Assembly (NCBI GenBank): GCA_001600875.1
Contig: BCLD01000024.1
Span: 168,457 to 232,456 of the forward strand
DNA length: 64,000 nt
Source of the DNA: Solicoccozyma terricola
Lineage: Eukaryota; Basidiomycota; Tremellomycetes; Filobasidiales; Piskurozymaceae
Direction of reading: 5' to 3'
The notes under the pieces are model-generated. The model saw only the letters and a program-made list of their open reading frames with translations, was not told the DNA's origin and searched no databases. Below, in pieces: positions 23,164 through 35,818 of this stretch (positions are counted from its first letter, which is position 1; every line of letters begins with the position of its first letter). The position numbers and the translations under genes were made by a program.

Positions 23164-23187
23164 TCGCTCGGTCGCTCGGTCGCTCGG
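23164..23187. promoter_or_regulatory. three tandem TCGCTCGG sites
   Basis: TCGCTCGG is repeated exactly three times with no spacing, in the divergent interval between the MFS transporter (start 22913) and the IAH1-like esterase (start 23505). The core GCTCGG also occurs three times between the Zn2Cys6 factor and the alpha/beta hydrolase (28447-28472). CGG triplets are the half-sites of Zn2Cys6 regulators, so these are candidate binding sites of the factor encoded at 25031-28301. Confidence 0.55.
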
Positions 23188-23504
23188 GCCAATAGACCTC
23201 TGCCGAATGGAACCCTGAGGTAGACTACCACTCAGACCGAGAACGACCGACTGAAAGTTCGTCCGGCGGCTGGCCCTCGGTACCGACGGCATGCGTTCGA
23301 AGGCCATCTCCAATAGCTTTGGCGAGATGCCGAGTTCGCCGTTTTGGTGATTCAGCCCGAATTGTGTGAGGCCGTTACTTGGTGACAGGTTCGGCATATC
23401 CAGCAGACCGACCAGGTTAACAGGCCGACCCCGCTGATTTGACCTGTGCTCCGTCGTTGAGAGCGGTACGGACCCATCCCGACTTCACGTTAGCAACATC
23501 AAAT

Positions 23505-24653
23505 ATGCCTTATCCTCAAATCGTCGTCACAGGAGATTCGATTGCCCAGCAGTCGTTCAAGACCGGCGGGTACGGTGCTGCCCTGTTGGACGAGGCGAGT
23601 TTCCCGAAACCAACCATTCAAAAGGCAGAATTTAGAGCTAACTCCTCTGAGAACACCTTCAGTACCATGGGAAAGTGGATGTTCTGAACCGCGGCATGGG
23701 CGGCTGGAACTCTAGGCAAATGCTGTGCTTCTTACGTTCGGATATGGACCTGTCAAGGACTGCGGACATCCGGCTGTTCACCATTCATATAGGGACAAAC
23801 GATAGGTGAGGTGGTCAATACCTTGGAGGGAGGGATGCAGTGCTGATATTCTCTCGCATCGTAGCTCGATTGGTGCTCTGCAGTCGGTGAGAACGAGTCC
23901 TGGCATAGGAGTAGCCTGGTAAACCACTGGCTTAGATTCGTATCTTTTCAGGTCCTCCTCGATGACTATATCAGCAATCTCCGCCAAGCCGCCCTTTACA
24001 TCCGTCAAACCTGGCCTCAAGCTTCCATCATCTTCCTGACTCCATCAACCGTAGAAACCCCAAGAATCAAAGCTTTCGATGCGTCGCTCGGTATACCGGA
24101 AGACCTTGCACACCCTCGAACGCCGGAGAACGCGAAGAGATACGCGGGGGCTTGTGTGCGATTGGGCAAGGAGTTGAACATCCCTGTCATTGATGTGTTT
24201 GCGTTACACACAAAGGCGCTTGACGAAGGCAAGGCTATAACGGACTTGTATTGGGACGGGTTGCACTACACCCCTTTCGGATATTCTGTGAGCTAACGTC
24301 CCATGCATGGAAAGAGTCCGCGCCTCGGGGCGGGGCAACAGCTCACTCGCACTCTCCACCATCAGATGATCAATGAAGAGCTCCTCCGCACCATCCGCCA
24401 TGTAAAGCCAGAGCTGACAGCTGCTAACATGTCCGATGCCTTTCCTTTCTTTGCGACCTATGCAAATGAACACGATCCCCGGTCCCATAAGCTAGCCAGC
24501 ATGGCCGAGGAGTTCAAGGCCAGGATGGCGGAGAAGGAAAAGGAGGAGGAGACGGAAATCCGAAGCCAGAAAGAAGCAGTCAAGCTGAATGGGCATGCCA
24601 ATGCTCAGGAGGGAGCTGATGACGCGAGGGTAGCGGAGGCTACTGTTGCGTAG
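23505..24653 (+). CDS. SGNH/GDSL esterase, IAH1-like
   Basis: Five exons. Block I is VVTGDSIAQQS, with the nucleophile Ser near residue 12; block II is RGMGGWNSRQ; block III is HIGTND; the catalytic Asp-His pair lies in YWDGLHYTPFGYS. This matches isoamyl-acetate-hydrolysing esterase IAH1 and its relatives, which cleave short-chain esters in the cytosol. The first intron (23595-23662) begins GCGAGT rather than GT; using it joins LLDE to YHGKVDVLNRG. The remaining introns are GT-AG. After the catalytic core comes an acidic and basic tail (KARMAEKEKEEETEIR) of about 60 residues, longer than in yeast IAH1. Start chosen at MPYPQIVV; a start 22 codons upstream (23439) is also in frame. It shares a promoter interval with the MFS transporter. 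Confidence 0.8.
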
Positions 24654-25030
24654 TCCTACCGTGCCTCATGGGTCTGTGATTACGTTGTTTATTAGATGTA
24701 GATTTGGCAATGGAAGATACCGATGAGTTCCCGAAAGGAGGTGTTCTCGCATGCCTTAAGATGATCCCTGATGTGCAGGATGATGACTCTGTGAGGGAAG
24801 AACAAAACCGAATACTTGCCTGCCTACACGTTGCTCTTCAGAGCAGGTAGACTTGATCCACGTTATCAGCCTATACCACATTGGGTGACCTATCGAGGCG
24901 AAAGGGCGGATCTCATGTGCCGGATCGGTGGGAGGCGGAGTCGCAGGCGAGTCGCGCAGAATACGTATTAATGGCCTTACAGATAGATACAACTAACGGT
25001 ACGTAACGGTACGTTCCACATCGCATCTCT
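24654..25030. other. convergent intergenic interval
   Basis: Lies between the 3' ends of the esterase gene (plus) and the transcription factor gene (minus). Two ACGGTACGT repeats occur at about 24996-25013. No gene seen. Confidence 0.5.
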
Positions 25031-28000
25031 TCATGTCACCAGGCTGATTGCTTTTATCAGACCCGGCGAGAACATCGGTCGATCGCCTTCGATCTAGACC
25101 GGATTAGTGGCAAGTAAGCGTAGTCTATCGCACTCGTACAGATTGTCAGCGTCGACTTACAGCCGCTAACAAACCCAAAGTGTTGTACACGATGGTAATC
25201 AATCCATGTTGGGACACGGACAAGTTCCTACCTCTCCCTGTAGACTGGGATGGTTCCGCTTCGGCCGTCTTGGAGCGCTTTAAAATCTCCACAGCCGTCA
25301 TTGCCATATCAAACAACTTCGCCGGGCAATCCGGGCCTGCGTTGAGGTCAGACGTCCTGATTCGGGTGCAGAAGCTGGTTACGTCCGTGATGTTGTCCCG
25401 GATGACCTGGTAATCGAGCTCTCGAGGACCGCCAGATTTGATCAAGCCATGTCGAAAGCAGATGTTCCACACTCGACTGTAGTTATAGACGCAAATGCTT
25501 TCAGCGATTCGCCTTCATCGCATAGGCAAATATACTATAATCACTCTCGAAACCAAGCAATTGTCACGACCAAGTTGGCAGCCTGGATGGATTTATCCTC
25601 CGTCGTCATTGTTGTCGCTCTAAACGAGTGCAACAACACGGCCACCCTGTACTCCTCGTCCAAATCCCTCTGCAGACCGATAGCCTGTGAGGCAGTCCAA
25701 GCCTGGCAACCTCCGCCGCAGGTGCTTCTCCAGCACGACAGGTGATCCGACCTTACCAGGCTGAATAACCGGAGATGGGAGACAGGGAAGTCGTCGAGAG
25801 AATGATCGGGTAGAGCCTCTCGGGCCTCGGCTGAGTGTGCATAGGCGTTGTCTGCCATCCGCAAAGCTCGATCCACATGGAAGGGTACGTTCTGGAGCAG
25901 CAGCATCCCTCGCTCGGTAATGAAGCTACAAGACGGCAGGGAGGAAGAATGGTCGGCTCGCGATGGGGTGCCGCCACATGATAAACAAAGTAACACTACT
26001 CACAGGATCCAGAGTAATCGCATGTGCTCTTCCGTCTCTGGGCTTACTGCCGTCGCCGGCCCGAGCATATGAAGCAATGTCAGCGCCTCCTGCAGCCTAT
26101 ACCACGCCAACAGCTTCTCTCCATGCATTTCAAATGCGACAAACAGGTGGAACGCGACCATGACCGTATCGACATCGAGAGCATCCACATTCGCCGACCG
26201 GTGCGCCATCGCTGTCAACCGCGGACCCATCGGCCTGGGCAAGTTTCCCTCCATGCTGGACGTTCTGGATCGAGTATCTGAAGCAGCTGCAGCAGCTTCG
26301 AGAAGCTCTTTCGACTCGACCAGGATCAAGATTGAGTCTATCAGTGCTGCGAAAGATGCCAATCGATGTTTTCGTTCAATCTGGAGGCCCTCTCGGATCC
26401 GATGCTCTTTGAGGACAGGAAACATGGGATGAAACCGATCAAAGTAGACTTCAAGAGCGTGCTCGATTTCAGGAGTAAGGTCATTGAGGTCGTTGATGAA
26501 GTTGAGCATACGATCTTGACTGTCAAAAGCAGATCTGCCTGATATCCCGGCGGACATATTTTCAGGTCCGCTGTATACATCTGAGTAAGGACAATATCAT
26601 TCTCAGATACTAGATGTATATCACCAACAAAGGTATCCTTGGAAGCTGACTCGCCTGATTGTCCCAAGATCCTGTCATGAAGCCCGTTCTCTCCAGTATT
26701 GCTCGATTCCGCATCAGATCTCCCCATCGAACTCCTCATTGTAGACATCTGACCCAAATCGAAGTCGAATCCTCCATTGTATGCCCAATTCTAGCAAACC
26801 GATGCCAACATTGGAAACAGACCCCCAAAAATTCACCGTGAAATTCCCGATTCATACCAGCATTTCGGCGGTGAAAGTACTCACAAACATCGATAAACCC
26901 TGCCCTTGAGCACTCATTACCGCCGACTGAACAGGCCAATCGCTCCACAAGGCCTCCAGACTCAGATCCCCCGCCTCGTACGAGTCTGTGCCCGGGCCAG
27001 CTAAGTCCTGATTATCATCTTCACAAATTTGCTGCTGCTGCTGTTGCTGGGGAGGAGCGACACCATCGCCTGTCGCGAGTCCGCTGCGAGTCCCGCTTGT
27101 TGCAGAAAACTGCAGATTCTGAGTATGAGACTGAGGGTGGTCATTTGAGAACTGGTCTGGTGGACGGGTTTGAGCGTGAGGATGAGCTTTAGTCTGGCCA
27201 TGTGAATATGCATGCGACGAAAGTGCGTTCGGCAATCCGAAATGAGCTTGTCGTCCGTCGGGCGTAGATTCTCCTTGTTCAGTTCTCCATCCTGTTCCAG
27301 GGACAGATCCATCTTCAGTTGCTGCTTGGTCGCCACCATCGGTGCGGCTGCCGCGGTTCCCCATCAAGGAAGGATACTCCGAGTAAGACGACGAAGAAGA
27401 GCGGATGAGCGATGCATGAAATGAAGTCGGTCCACTTGCACTTGCACTACCGCTTCCATCTCCATTTCTACCCGGATTGATTGACCCAGCTCTGGCATCG
27501 GTATCATGACCCGTCGGGGAACGGAACTGCCCAGTCTCATCTTGGTTTGCTGGACCAGAATCGCAGGTGGAGGTTGATACAGAGTTATTGGAGATGCGAT
27601 TATAGCTGTGATTTGGGGCAAGTATTACCGAGGTTTCCGTAGAGGAGGCACTGAGTTGCGGTTGAGACTGTTCAATCCCAAATCCAAAAGAAAAAGAAAA
27701 AGAAAAAGAAAAAGCCAAAAAAACGCAAAAAAAAAAGGTATACGGAGTTGGATTAGTAATCTGGCTGATGAGTGGGGCGGGGCGGGTAGCAAATCGAGAC
27801 TTGACTCACCAAGTGACCAGTATGGTTCTCGGATCCAGTGGCAGTGCCGGCAGATTCCTTTGTTTGGAGGGCGCCTATCCGTGTCTTTTTAGGGCCTCGA
27901 GGTTTATGCTCCTGAAACGCGAATAGCAAGATCCCAAGCCACATCAGGTGGATAATGCATTGGATTTTGAGCAAGGTTTGCGTTTGCTTACTTTCAAGGC

Positions 28001-28301
28001 TGTACAGCGGAGGCCGCTCCGGTCACAGGGTAGACAATCCGTTGCTCCAAAAGGAGAGGGCTTGCACTACAGGTCCGTCAAAAAAGTACAGCAATTGGAG
28101 GAATGAGCAAACTTCAGAGCGCGGGCTGACTGTGCACTCTCTCCTCACTTTGATCTTTCGATAATTACACTGTGTGGAACGATATGCAGCAATGAAGCTT
28201 CACCGTCTCTTGACCCCCTCTACATACGCAGACGAACGTACCTGATCACAAGCGCGCCTGACCGAACCGGACGCGGACCCGGGCGCAGGCAAGTCCATCA
28301 T
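25031..28301 (-). CDS. Zn2Cys6 transcription factor
   Basis: Multi-exon regulator. The first three exons (MMDLPAPGSASGSVRRACDQ, CNYRKIK, CKPSPFGATDCLPCDRSG) splice to a complete binuclear zinc cluster with Cys at residues 18, 21, 28, 38, 41 and 48 (spacing 2-6-9-2-6). A basic linker follows, KPRGPKKTRIGAL, and then a long disordered region with polyQ and histidine/proline repeats. Then comes a fungal transcription-factor middle region beginning IEHALEVYFDRFHPMFPVL, with helices such as VAFHLFVAFEMHGEKLLAWY. About ten introns; the one at roughly 27650-27790 has a TTTTTC-repeat polypyrimidine tract. The C-terminus either stops at 25146 or, using a perfect GTAAGT donor, continues to 25031. Nuclear; likely controls the surrounding metabolic genes. 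Confidence 0.8.
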
Positions 28302-28581
28302 TGTGGTCTTTCCCCTCTTTGGGGTTGGTTTCAGTCGTGTAACCGAGGGCTGGTGACTGAGAGTGGGGGATTCGGTGCGTAGCGAATCTCCTTGGATGAC
28401 GGGGAACCAATCTTTTGCCCGAGGTTGGCCGAGTTCTTATAGCTCCTGCTCGGCTGCTCGGGCGCTGCTCGGGCAGATGTCGGCGAGGAACTAAACTAAA
28501 TAAATCCCGTACTTAGTAGTACTGGCTGCGTGGGCCGCGAACGTCTCCTGGCATCCAGTCCCAACAAAACCGTCTCATACC
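28302..28581. promoter_or_regulatory. divergent promoter between regulator and hydrolase
   Basis: 280 bp separates the starts of the Zn2Cys6 factor (minus) and the alpha/beta hydrolase (plus). It contains three TGCTCGG sites at 28447-28453, 28455-28461 and 28466-28472, then a TCGGCGAGG at 28479. The hydrolase-proximal side has ACTAAACTAAATAAATCC. Close divergent spacing and iterated CGG half-sites fit autoregulation plus control of the hydrolase. Confidence 0.5.
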
Positions 28582-30054
28582 ATGACTCACCTCGCAGAAG
28601 CCGACTGGATGGTCGCAGCTATCCCACCTCACGCTCGTTTGCTATTCAAGCCATTGGAGAACTGTCAAACGGCAGGATGCCATATGGATGTTTGGTTGCC
28701 AGGGAAAGCGCCTAGTAAGGAAGGTTGTCCCCTAGCTATGTAAGTCTTTCCAGTCAGTGTCATGTGCGGGGCGGACGCCTTGGTCGCCATCGGCGCTGAA
28801 AAGGATTGCCCCATCGAACCTGTCCCTACCTGTCATTTGTGCCACGCAACACCCACTCACTCAGCTTCATCCACGGAGGGGGATTCACGGTCGGCTCCTC
28901 CAAAGATATCGGTTTCAACCAAGTCCAGTGGCTCCTCTCCCACGGAGTCGCATGTGTCTCTATCGAATATCGTCTCTTACCACAGTGAGCTTCCCCGCTT
29001 CCCAATTCAAACTGGAAACGCATCGTCTCGATCTGGACCTCTTTTTTAACTCCTGTGGTGGACTGACATCGCAAACAGTGCAAACCAACGGGAAATCCGA
29101 GATGACTGCCTCGACGCCTACCGATATATCCAATATAAACTCCAAGGAGAAATATCAAAAGGCCTTCCACAGGCGCCTAAGCTAGATGTGTCTAGATGTA
29201 TAGTGACTGGTGGGAGTGCTGGTGGGACTTGTTCGTTGATGCTGGTGAGGGAGATAGCTACCTGCGACCCTCGATACCACATTGCCTTTGAATATGGCAA
29301 TTTTTTGTGGATTGCAGGCTGAACATCGACTAAGTAATTTGTCATTGTGGTTTGACAGGCCGCCGACATCGACATCTACAACTCTACCTCCCCTACTTCA
29401 ACCCTCACGCCCCTTCGAGCGGTACTCTCCGCTTTTCCCCTCGTAGACGCCAACTCCCACCTCTGCTTCCCTCGTTCCAAAATGGAGGAAGAACTCAGGT
29501 CTGCCAACGACGAGGAGACGCTCAAGGAGACGATGAGAATTTGGGAGGAGAAAGTTTGTGTATCGGAACCGTATTTAGAAGACGTGTTCACGAAAAATCC
29601 ACCGAGGACGCCGAGGCAGTTGTTTCTCAAAGCGGTGAGTTTGCTGACGTAGCTGAGCCGCAAGATATAACTCTTTCTGAGCTCAAAGCTGATGCCTAGG
29701 CTCGCATCGTATTCCGGCTTACAGGCTGGCTCAAGCAAAACCATTAACTCCTTCCTTTACAAACAAGACCCTCCATATCCAACGGCAGATGTACCCATCC
29801 ATGCTGTCACATCTGCCTACCCCCCCACATGGATCTACTGCGCAGTGGAAGACGACGTCATACCCGTCGAACAGTCATACATGATGAAACGCAAACTCGA
29901 TTCTCTTGGTGTGGAATGTGTCGCTAAACCTGTCCAAGCCCCTCATGGGTTTACGGATTTGCCGATGCGCTATTTCCCGGACCGGGCGCAAGGTTGGTGG
30001 GAGGGATCGATTCTGCCGAGTCTGGAGTGGGCAATGGGAAAGTTACAGCAATGA
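28582..30054 (+). CDS. HSL-type alpha/beta hydrolase (esterase/lipase)
   Basis: Five exons, all joining in frame. The oxyanion motif IFIHGGGFTVGSS is formed by the first splice; VACVSIEYRLLP follows. The nucleophile elbow is VTGGSAGGTCSLML. The acid residue lies in WIYCAVEDDVIPVEQS, and the His in QAPHGFTD. This order and the HGGG signature are those of the hormone-sensitive-lipase/arylacetamide-deacetylase branch (Abhydrolase_3). Expected reaction: hydrolysis of a carboxylic ester or lactone in the cytosol. The last splice needs the acceptor CTTACAG near 29724, since an earlier TAG acceptor gives a quick stop. The gene diverges from the Zn2Cys6 factor over 280 bp. Confidence 0.85.
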
Positions 30055-30151
30055 GCTCTGTGGTGTTGGATCTGGGTTTCGTACATCCGTGACATCTCGT
30101 CTGTGCATAACACTGGGGATGTCTTTGAGCTTTTGTATTACAGCCACTCCT

Positions 30152-32770
30152 TTATAAAGAAGGGATACTGCTCTTCCCATCGTCAGAGTCATCCAGGACG
30201 CGCGCGACAGTGCCATCGGGGAACTGTCGAATAAAGTGCTTTGAGAGCTCCCCGTTCTGAAGGACCAGAACCTCTTCTGCCCAGACAAATCTGAGATGCG
30301 AACATATGAGCCCCAGCCCCTGCTCCTGATACGTCTATGTCACTGACCCTTTCCACTTTGGCAAAACCCTGAACCAGAAAACCCAATACAAGACTGCGAA
30401 AGCGAAACCATGAGTCATGTCTGGCTGTGTATCTATCAGCGGGACGACTCACAGCACAACACGATAATACCGAGACCAGCCTATGGCAGGGGGATGGGGA
30501 AGAGTCAATCAGACAATTTGGCATGTACAATTGTGGACTCACAAAAACGTAAGTGGCATAGAACTGAGTTGGGTCGTCAGAGCACAGTCATGACTAGCAG
30601 CATTCGAATGACTCACAAAGCTCACGTCACCCCCGTAGATACCAGTGGCAGGAGGGACCAAAGGCATGACTAGCAGGAATGCCGAGACAAGCAGACTGAA
30701 GACAAGAGCAATCGTCCAGGCTGTTTTGAGTTTTATAGCTCAGTAAAAACATGCAGTCACTCCTTGAATACACACAAACCTTCATATTCTCCTCTGGTAT
30801 GTCCTGCCTGCTTGCGCTGGTTGCGGATAAGCCAGACACCGACAACATTGAGGAACGCGAAGAGTTGAGAGGGATAGGATTGTAAATCGACTGTTCAAGC
30901 TCACAACTCAGTACGTGATACTAAAAAGGCAAGTAGCGGATACTGACCGACGAAGTTGAACGCATCTCCCTTGGGCAAGGCAACAATGACGATCACTGTG
31001 AGAGCCCACTTCAAGAAGATTGGGCCACCCGGGGAGTTGAAAGGTCTTGTAGTGGTCCAGAACCTGGGCCAGGGCAATACACCTTGGCGAGCAACCTCTC
31101 GGATGACTCTTGACTGCCCGATGGCAACAGCGACTGTCAAGACCGGGGCGGGGAAGAGGCGGGGAGGGGGGAGGGTGTCAGTCAGGAGTCGGCGATAACC
31201 CTGGGCAAAACCTACTCAGGTTACCGAATGCACTGAAGGCGACGAACACCGGGAGGACCTTCCCACCAGCATATTCGCCAAAGACCTCCTCGAAGAACTG
31301 CGCTGCAACCAGTGTTCCCCCTGTACGGATCTTTTCCAGTGGGACCGCAGCAAAGTATGCGACTGCAGATACGCGGGGTGAGTTTCTGAAATGCGTGATC
31401 GACCAATCCTCCAACCCACCATTGGCGAACATGTAAAGAATAAAGACAAGGGCGAGAGCCACTGGAGAAGCCCAGCGGAGCGTCTTGGTCCCTCCCTTGA
31501 CTTCGTTGAGTACATTGTGGGCGTTGCTCCCTAGCGACACGATGACAATCAGAAATCATCCCGGTTGAATCTACGTGAACAAGAACACTCACAGCCAGCA
31601 TAACTGAAGATGATCTTGGTGAGGGCAGTGCTGACTGCGTTGCCGTTGGAACTGTTTGATAGGCGATAAGACAGTGAGCCTCCAAGCAGGCAGGAAGACA
31701 CTCACGTCGTACCCGCAAACGCGTTCTTGAAGTTGGCTGTAGGGTTCAAAACTCTCGTCTTGCCGCCAAGGACCACCTTTTCAGGAGCTTGTCGTCAGGA
31801 AGCGCATGGGAAGGCCATTCAAAGCGGAACGTACTAAGCCGGTGATAGCGATGAAGATGAGAAGAACCGTCTTGACGATGGAAAGAAGGTTCGAAAGTCT
31901 GTTGGACCATTTGGTTGAAAAGAGGATAAACCCACAGGCAACCGTGTAAGCAGCAACGGCTAGGGCTTTGCCTAGTTGACTTGACATGGTTAGCTCGAGT
32001 GAATAATGCGCTGCTCTATAGGGGACTGACCCTCCCATGCCGTGGCATTGAAATCGGCTGCCGAGAAGATGTAGCTTGCGAAGACCAAGCAGTTACTTGC
32101 ACTGAAGGATGTGATAACCGTTGATGCCTATGGGCGGGAACAGTTTAGTAAAACTCCATTCCTTCACGCCCGATAGCTTAATCACCGCGAACGCTGCGGG
32201 AAAGAAATACTTCGGCCTTCGGAAGGCCTGCTCAAGATAGACCACTTCAGCACCAGCACGGTTCGGGAAGTAAGAGCTGCAGATACAATCGGATCAGGAA
32301 CGGGATTGACGTCAAGTCTACACATTTTTTTCTTTTTACGTACCCCAGCTCAAGGTAGTAGGCCAAACCGGCCCATGAGATAAGACCACCAATGACCCAG
32401 TCTGTGATTGGTCTTCAGCGTTCATGATTCCTCAGGCTATGGCGTGCACTTACAAATCATCACGAGGCCCACACTGCCCAGTGAATTCAACAGAGAGCCC
32501 GGAGTAGAGAAGACACCAGTTCCAATCTTAACGCCAACTGTCAGGGATCATGTCTGAATTGACAACGTGTGCCTTACTCACCATTTGCGACAGGTTGAGA
32601 CAGATCACACTGAACCATCCAAAGTGTTGTCCTAATGGAGAGCGCTTCTCTACGGCAGCACCGCCTGCGTTGAGCTGCTCCTCATCGAGGGAAGTGGCCA
32701 CTCGGTCATCAGTCGCGTATTCCTTCTCAGGCGAGGCGAGCTCCTTGCTATCCACGTCGGAGAGAGTCAT
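30152..32770 (-). CDS. APC-family amino acid permease, methionine-permease-like
   Basis: About a dozen exons. The N-terminal tail of about 50 residues is acidic (EKEYATDDRVATSLDEEQ). TM1 reads GWFSVICLNLSQM then IGTGVFSTPGSLLNSLGSVG, the GTGxFSTP substrate-binding unwound helix seen in LAT/MUP1-type high-affinity methionine permeases. Later segments include ASTVITSFSASNCLVFASYI, QSRVIREVARQGVLPWPRF and a final YWVFWFRVLPKWKG. The C-terminus ends DGKSSIPSL. Length near 550 residues and the twelve-helix pattern fit the family. Probable role: plasma-membrane uptake of an amino acid; methionine is a guess from the closest signature. Exon borders at 30200-30560 and 31200-31780 were placed by hand and some could be off by a codon. 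Confidence 0.75.
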
Positions 32771-33678
32771 GTCGTTCAGTATTGAGCTGGAATTGATCTA
32801 CAAGGCCAGACGGATGTAGCTCACGCTCTTTATACAGCAGGAGCAACGACGTTGCATCGTTTTGCCGACGAAATCACGACTCTTCCTCAATGGCACGAAT
32901 GAGACTTTGTTAAATATGAGGGGCTTCCTGGCGTTATTCTGGCGTCATGCACATTGCACAACAAGCAGACAACACTTTGCCCCAAAGTCAAGAGACCAAA
33001 ATGCGATCAAATGATGTTCAGCGTGCGCTGTGCAGTTTCACTATCATCACTCTCGCCGCGGGGGGGGGGGGGGGGGGGGGGGTTCGAATGCAATGCAAGG
33101 TATCCTGAGCATTACGACATCCAGGGAGCTGAGAGCTCTGGTGTGCTAGGGTGACCAAGGCCCTGGATGTCACGACATGTCTAAGAGACCGCCCAAGCGA
33201 ATGAGTATTTATTGGACTTCGAGGACTAGCGCCGGAAATACAGTTCCCTGACCCACGTGGGACCTATATGCGTGCTTATGAGCAAGTTCTTCAGAGGGAA
33301 GGGAATGTGTCGGACATGATCATGTCCGTGTGGAGGTCAATGGCGTAGATCCTGACAGACATTATTGTGTCATTGCACGACATATGCTGCAGACGTACGA
33401 GAACACGATTGGGCGATCCCGGTTGGGCAAGAAGTGGCAAGTTTACAGAGGGTGGCTCGTCACCTCCTCAACGTCAGAAGAGGCGTGGATATGGTGTCAT
33501 TGCTCTTGAAATGGGTAGCCCCGATTGCCAACCAGGGGGCTGGTCGGTCATCCTCTTGACTTGAGGATGGTCAAGTCTTGCCGGGAAACATCCCATCGCC
33601 TCTGAACAGTGAACAGCAGCGGTCACCCCCATCATCAGCAAAAGACTTTGGTATTCGCTGAACGATAAATTTGGAACT
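32771..33678. other. divergent intergenic region with G23 run
   Basis: Between the starts of the amino acid permease (minus) and the aminotransferase (plus). A pure G run occupies 33060-33082. CATGATCATGTC and the CACGTGGG at 33255 are the only short motifs of note. The GCTCGG sites of the two neighbouring divergent promoters are absent here. Confidence 0.5.
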
Positions 33679-35818
33679 ATGTCGCCCATCGTCAGCCTCC
33701 CCGAATCCGTGGACCTCTCCCACCATGTGACCAAGCGATGTCGAGCAGCCTCACCATCCGCCATGAAGAAACTGGGCAGGCTGGTAGCGGACCGTAACAT
33801 GATGAGCTTGGGCGGCGGTGAGTGAACATGCTGCTTCAAGACGCAGTCCAGGATGCTAAACTCTTTCTGCCCCCTTTTTCCCCGCCGGTCATTCCGGCAG
33901 GTCTTCCTCACAGCTCGCTCTTCCCGATGCGGTCTTGCACGTTCACTGTTCCTTCTGCCGAGTACCTCTCAAGTGCAGATGTCACCGGATGGACCCGCGG
34001 CGAGGCGTCGACGACGACGTTTTCGTTGAGGAAGGACGGCCCAGGCATCTTCTCTGATTTGCCTGTGGGCGTCCTCGATCTCAGTTGTGTCCTACAATAC
34101 GGTCAGAGTGCGGGGTACGACGTTCTGGTGAAGCCGCTGGCGGAGCTGAACCAGCTGGTGCACGGCAAGACTATCAGCGACGCCAGCGTCTTCCTGACTC
34201 TGGGTTGTACCGATGGCGTCTCCAAGACTTTCATGCTGTTTTGCGAGCCGGTAAGGAGGGTCATGTGCGCTGTTCCTTCGTTTGCTGAAATATCGCTGCC
34301 ACCCTTCAGGGCGACAATGTACTTTGCGAGCAGTACACCTTCGGCGGCAGCTTGAACAGTGGTCGGTCAAAGGGGATCAACTTTACGCCGATCAAGATGG
34401 ACGAAGGTGGTCTAATCCCGAAGGACCTCGACGAAGTCATGTCGACATGGAACAACGCGGAGCAAGGACCAAAGCGTGGGTACTCTGCTCCATGTCGAAT
34501 GGACGGCATTCATGGGTCGCTGACAAGGTCAATATCGGATTCCGCAGCTCACCTCATATATCTCGTCCCGACGGGGCAGAACCCCACTGGCATCTGCATG
34601 AGCTCAGAACGATATGACCAGATTTACGAGCTTGCTCACAAGCACGACCTTATTATGTCGGTTGATCTAGCAGCGGCCGCCTTTAGGGAATCGAGACGCT
34701 AATTCCACACCTCACCCGGCAGCATCGAGGACGACCCATACTTTCCTCTCCAATACAAGACGTACACCAACGACATCGCCAAACGGGAAGCGCAGATCAA
34801 GGAGGCACGAAAATCGCTCCCAGCGTTGCCAATTGATGGATCAGAAGAAGATCTTCGAGCGTTGGCAAAGGAGTACAACGATTACGCCGGTGTGCGTTCG
34901 TTCTTGAGCAGGGACGTCTATGGCCGCGTCGTACGGCTTGATACGTGTGTATCCAATGCATTATCCTTCCTCAGTGGCCCCGAACTAACGGTATCATCGC
35001 CTCCGTCAGTTTCAGCAAAGTATTTGGGCCGGGTCTTCGCCTGGGTTGGATCTCTTGCAACTCCATGTTTGCAGATCGCTTTCTGCGACTGGGAGGTGGG
35101 TAGTCAACGTGACCTTAGAGGTCACCTCAAGCTGATCCTTTTGATCTTCGTCAGAAACCACCACACAAGTGCCCAGTAATGTCAGTCAAGCCATCATGGC
35201 GTCCATCCTTTCACCAAAGAATTGGGGTATCGGCGGATGGCTCCGATGGTGCTTCGGTGCGTGGCCTGGGGCTTCCCGCTTCCAATCAGCGATCGAGGGC
35301 TGAGTTGGATTCTTTGACGCAAAGCTGTTCGACTAGAATATCAGATGAAGCGCGACTTCTTCCTCGACAAGCTTTCAGAGCATGTGCCATCGGAACTGGT
35401 CAGCACGATCCCGGCTGGAGGCGGCATGTTCCAATGTAGGTCCATGTGCGGTCATTCACGTGAATAAAGCTGATCGCATTGTGGTCACCCAGGGCTTCAC
35501 GTCCACTTATCCAAGCACCCACGATTTACGCGCAAGGATGAGTCGGATATCCAAGGCTCCAAAACCAACACGGCAGAGCTTTTGCAAGAATTCTTTGAGG
35601 CTCTGGTGGAGGATTCTGTGCTGGTCATGCCTGGTTACCTCTTCGCCGTTCCAGGTCGCGACCTCAAGGTCGAGGACGACACAACGTTCATGCGTGCTAC
35701 CTTTGCCGGGAACCTGGAAGAGATTGAGGCTGCCCTCACTCAGTTTGGCAAGACCACGAGGGCGTTCTTCGAGACTGGGATGGCAGACAGCGGGACCGTC
35801 AGGCTTTCCGATGTGTAG
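33679..35818 (+). CDS. ARO8-type class I aminotransferase (aromatic / 2-aminoadipate)
   Basis: About eight exons, all in frame. The start MSPIVSLPESVDLSHHVTKR leads to SLGGGLPHSSLFP, the substrate-loop GG(L/N)P of the ARO8 subgroup. Fold-type I PLP landmarks follow: FLTLGCTDGVSK, YLVPTGQNPTG (the cofactor-facing Asn), IIIEDDPYFPLQY (Asp-Tyr pair) and VVRLDTFSKVFGPGLRLGW with the PLP Lys in SK. The C-terminal part has IPAGGGMFQW and FMRATFAG (substrate-carboxylate Arg). Reaction: PLP-dependent transfer between an aromatic amino acid or 2-aminoadipate and a 2-oxo acid, in the cytosol. The IIIEDDPY join uses a weaker GTCGGT donor. It neighbours an amino acid permease, divergently arranged. Confidence 0.88.

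Noticed and set aside
22894..23397. 167-codon minus-strand frame upstream of the MFS transporter
   Set aside because: It overlaps the transporter start, crosses the GCTCGG repeats and has no motif; probably promoter sequence.
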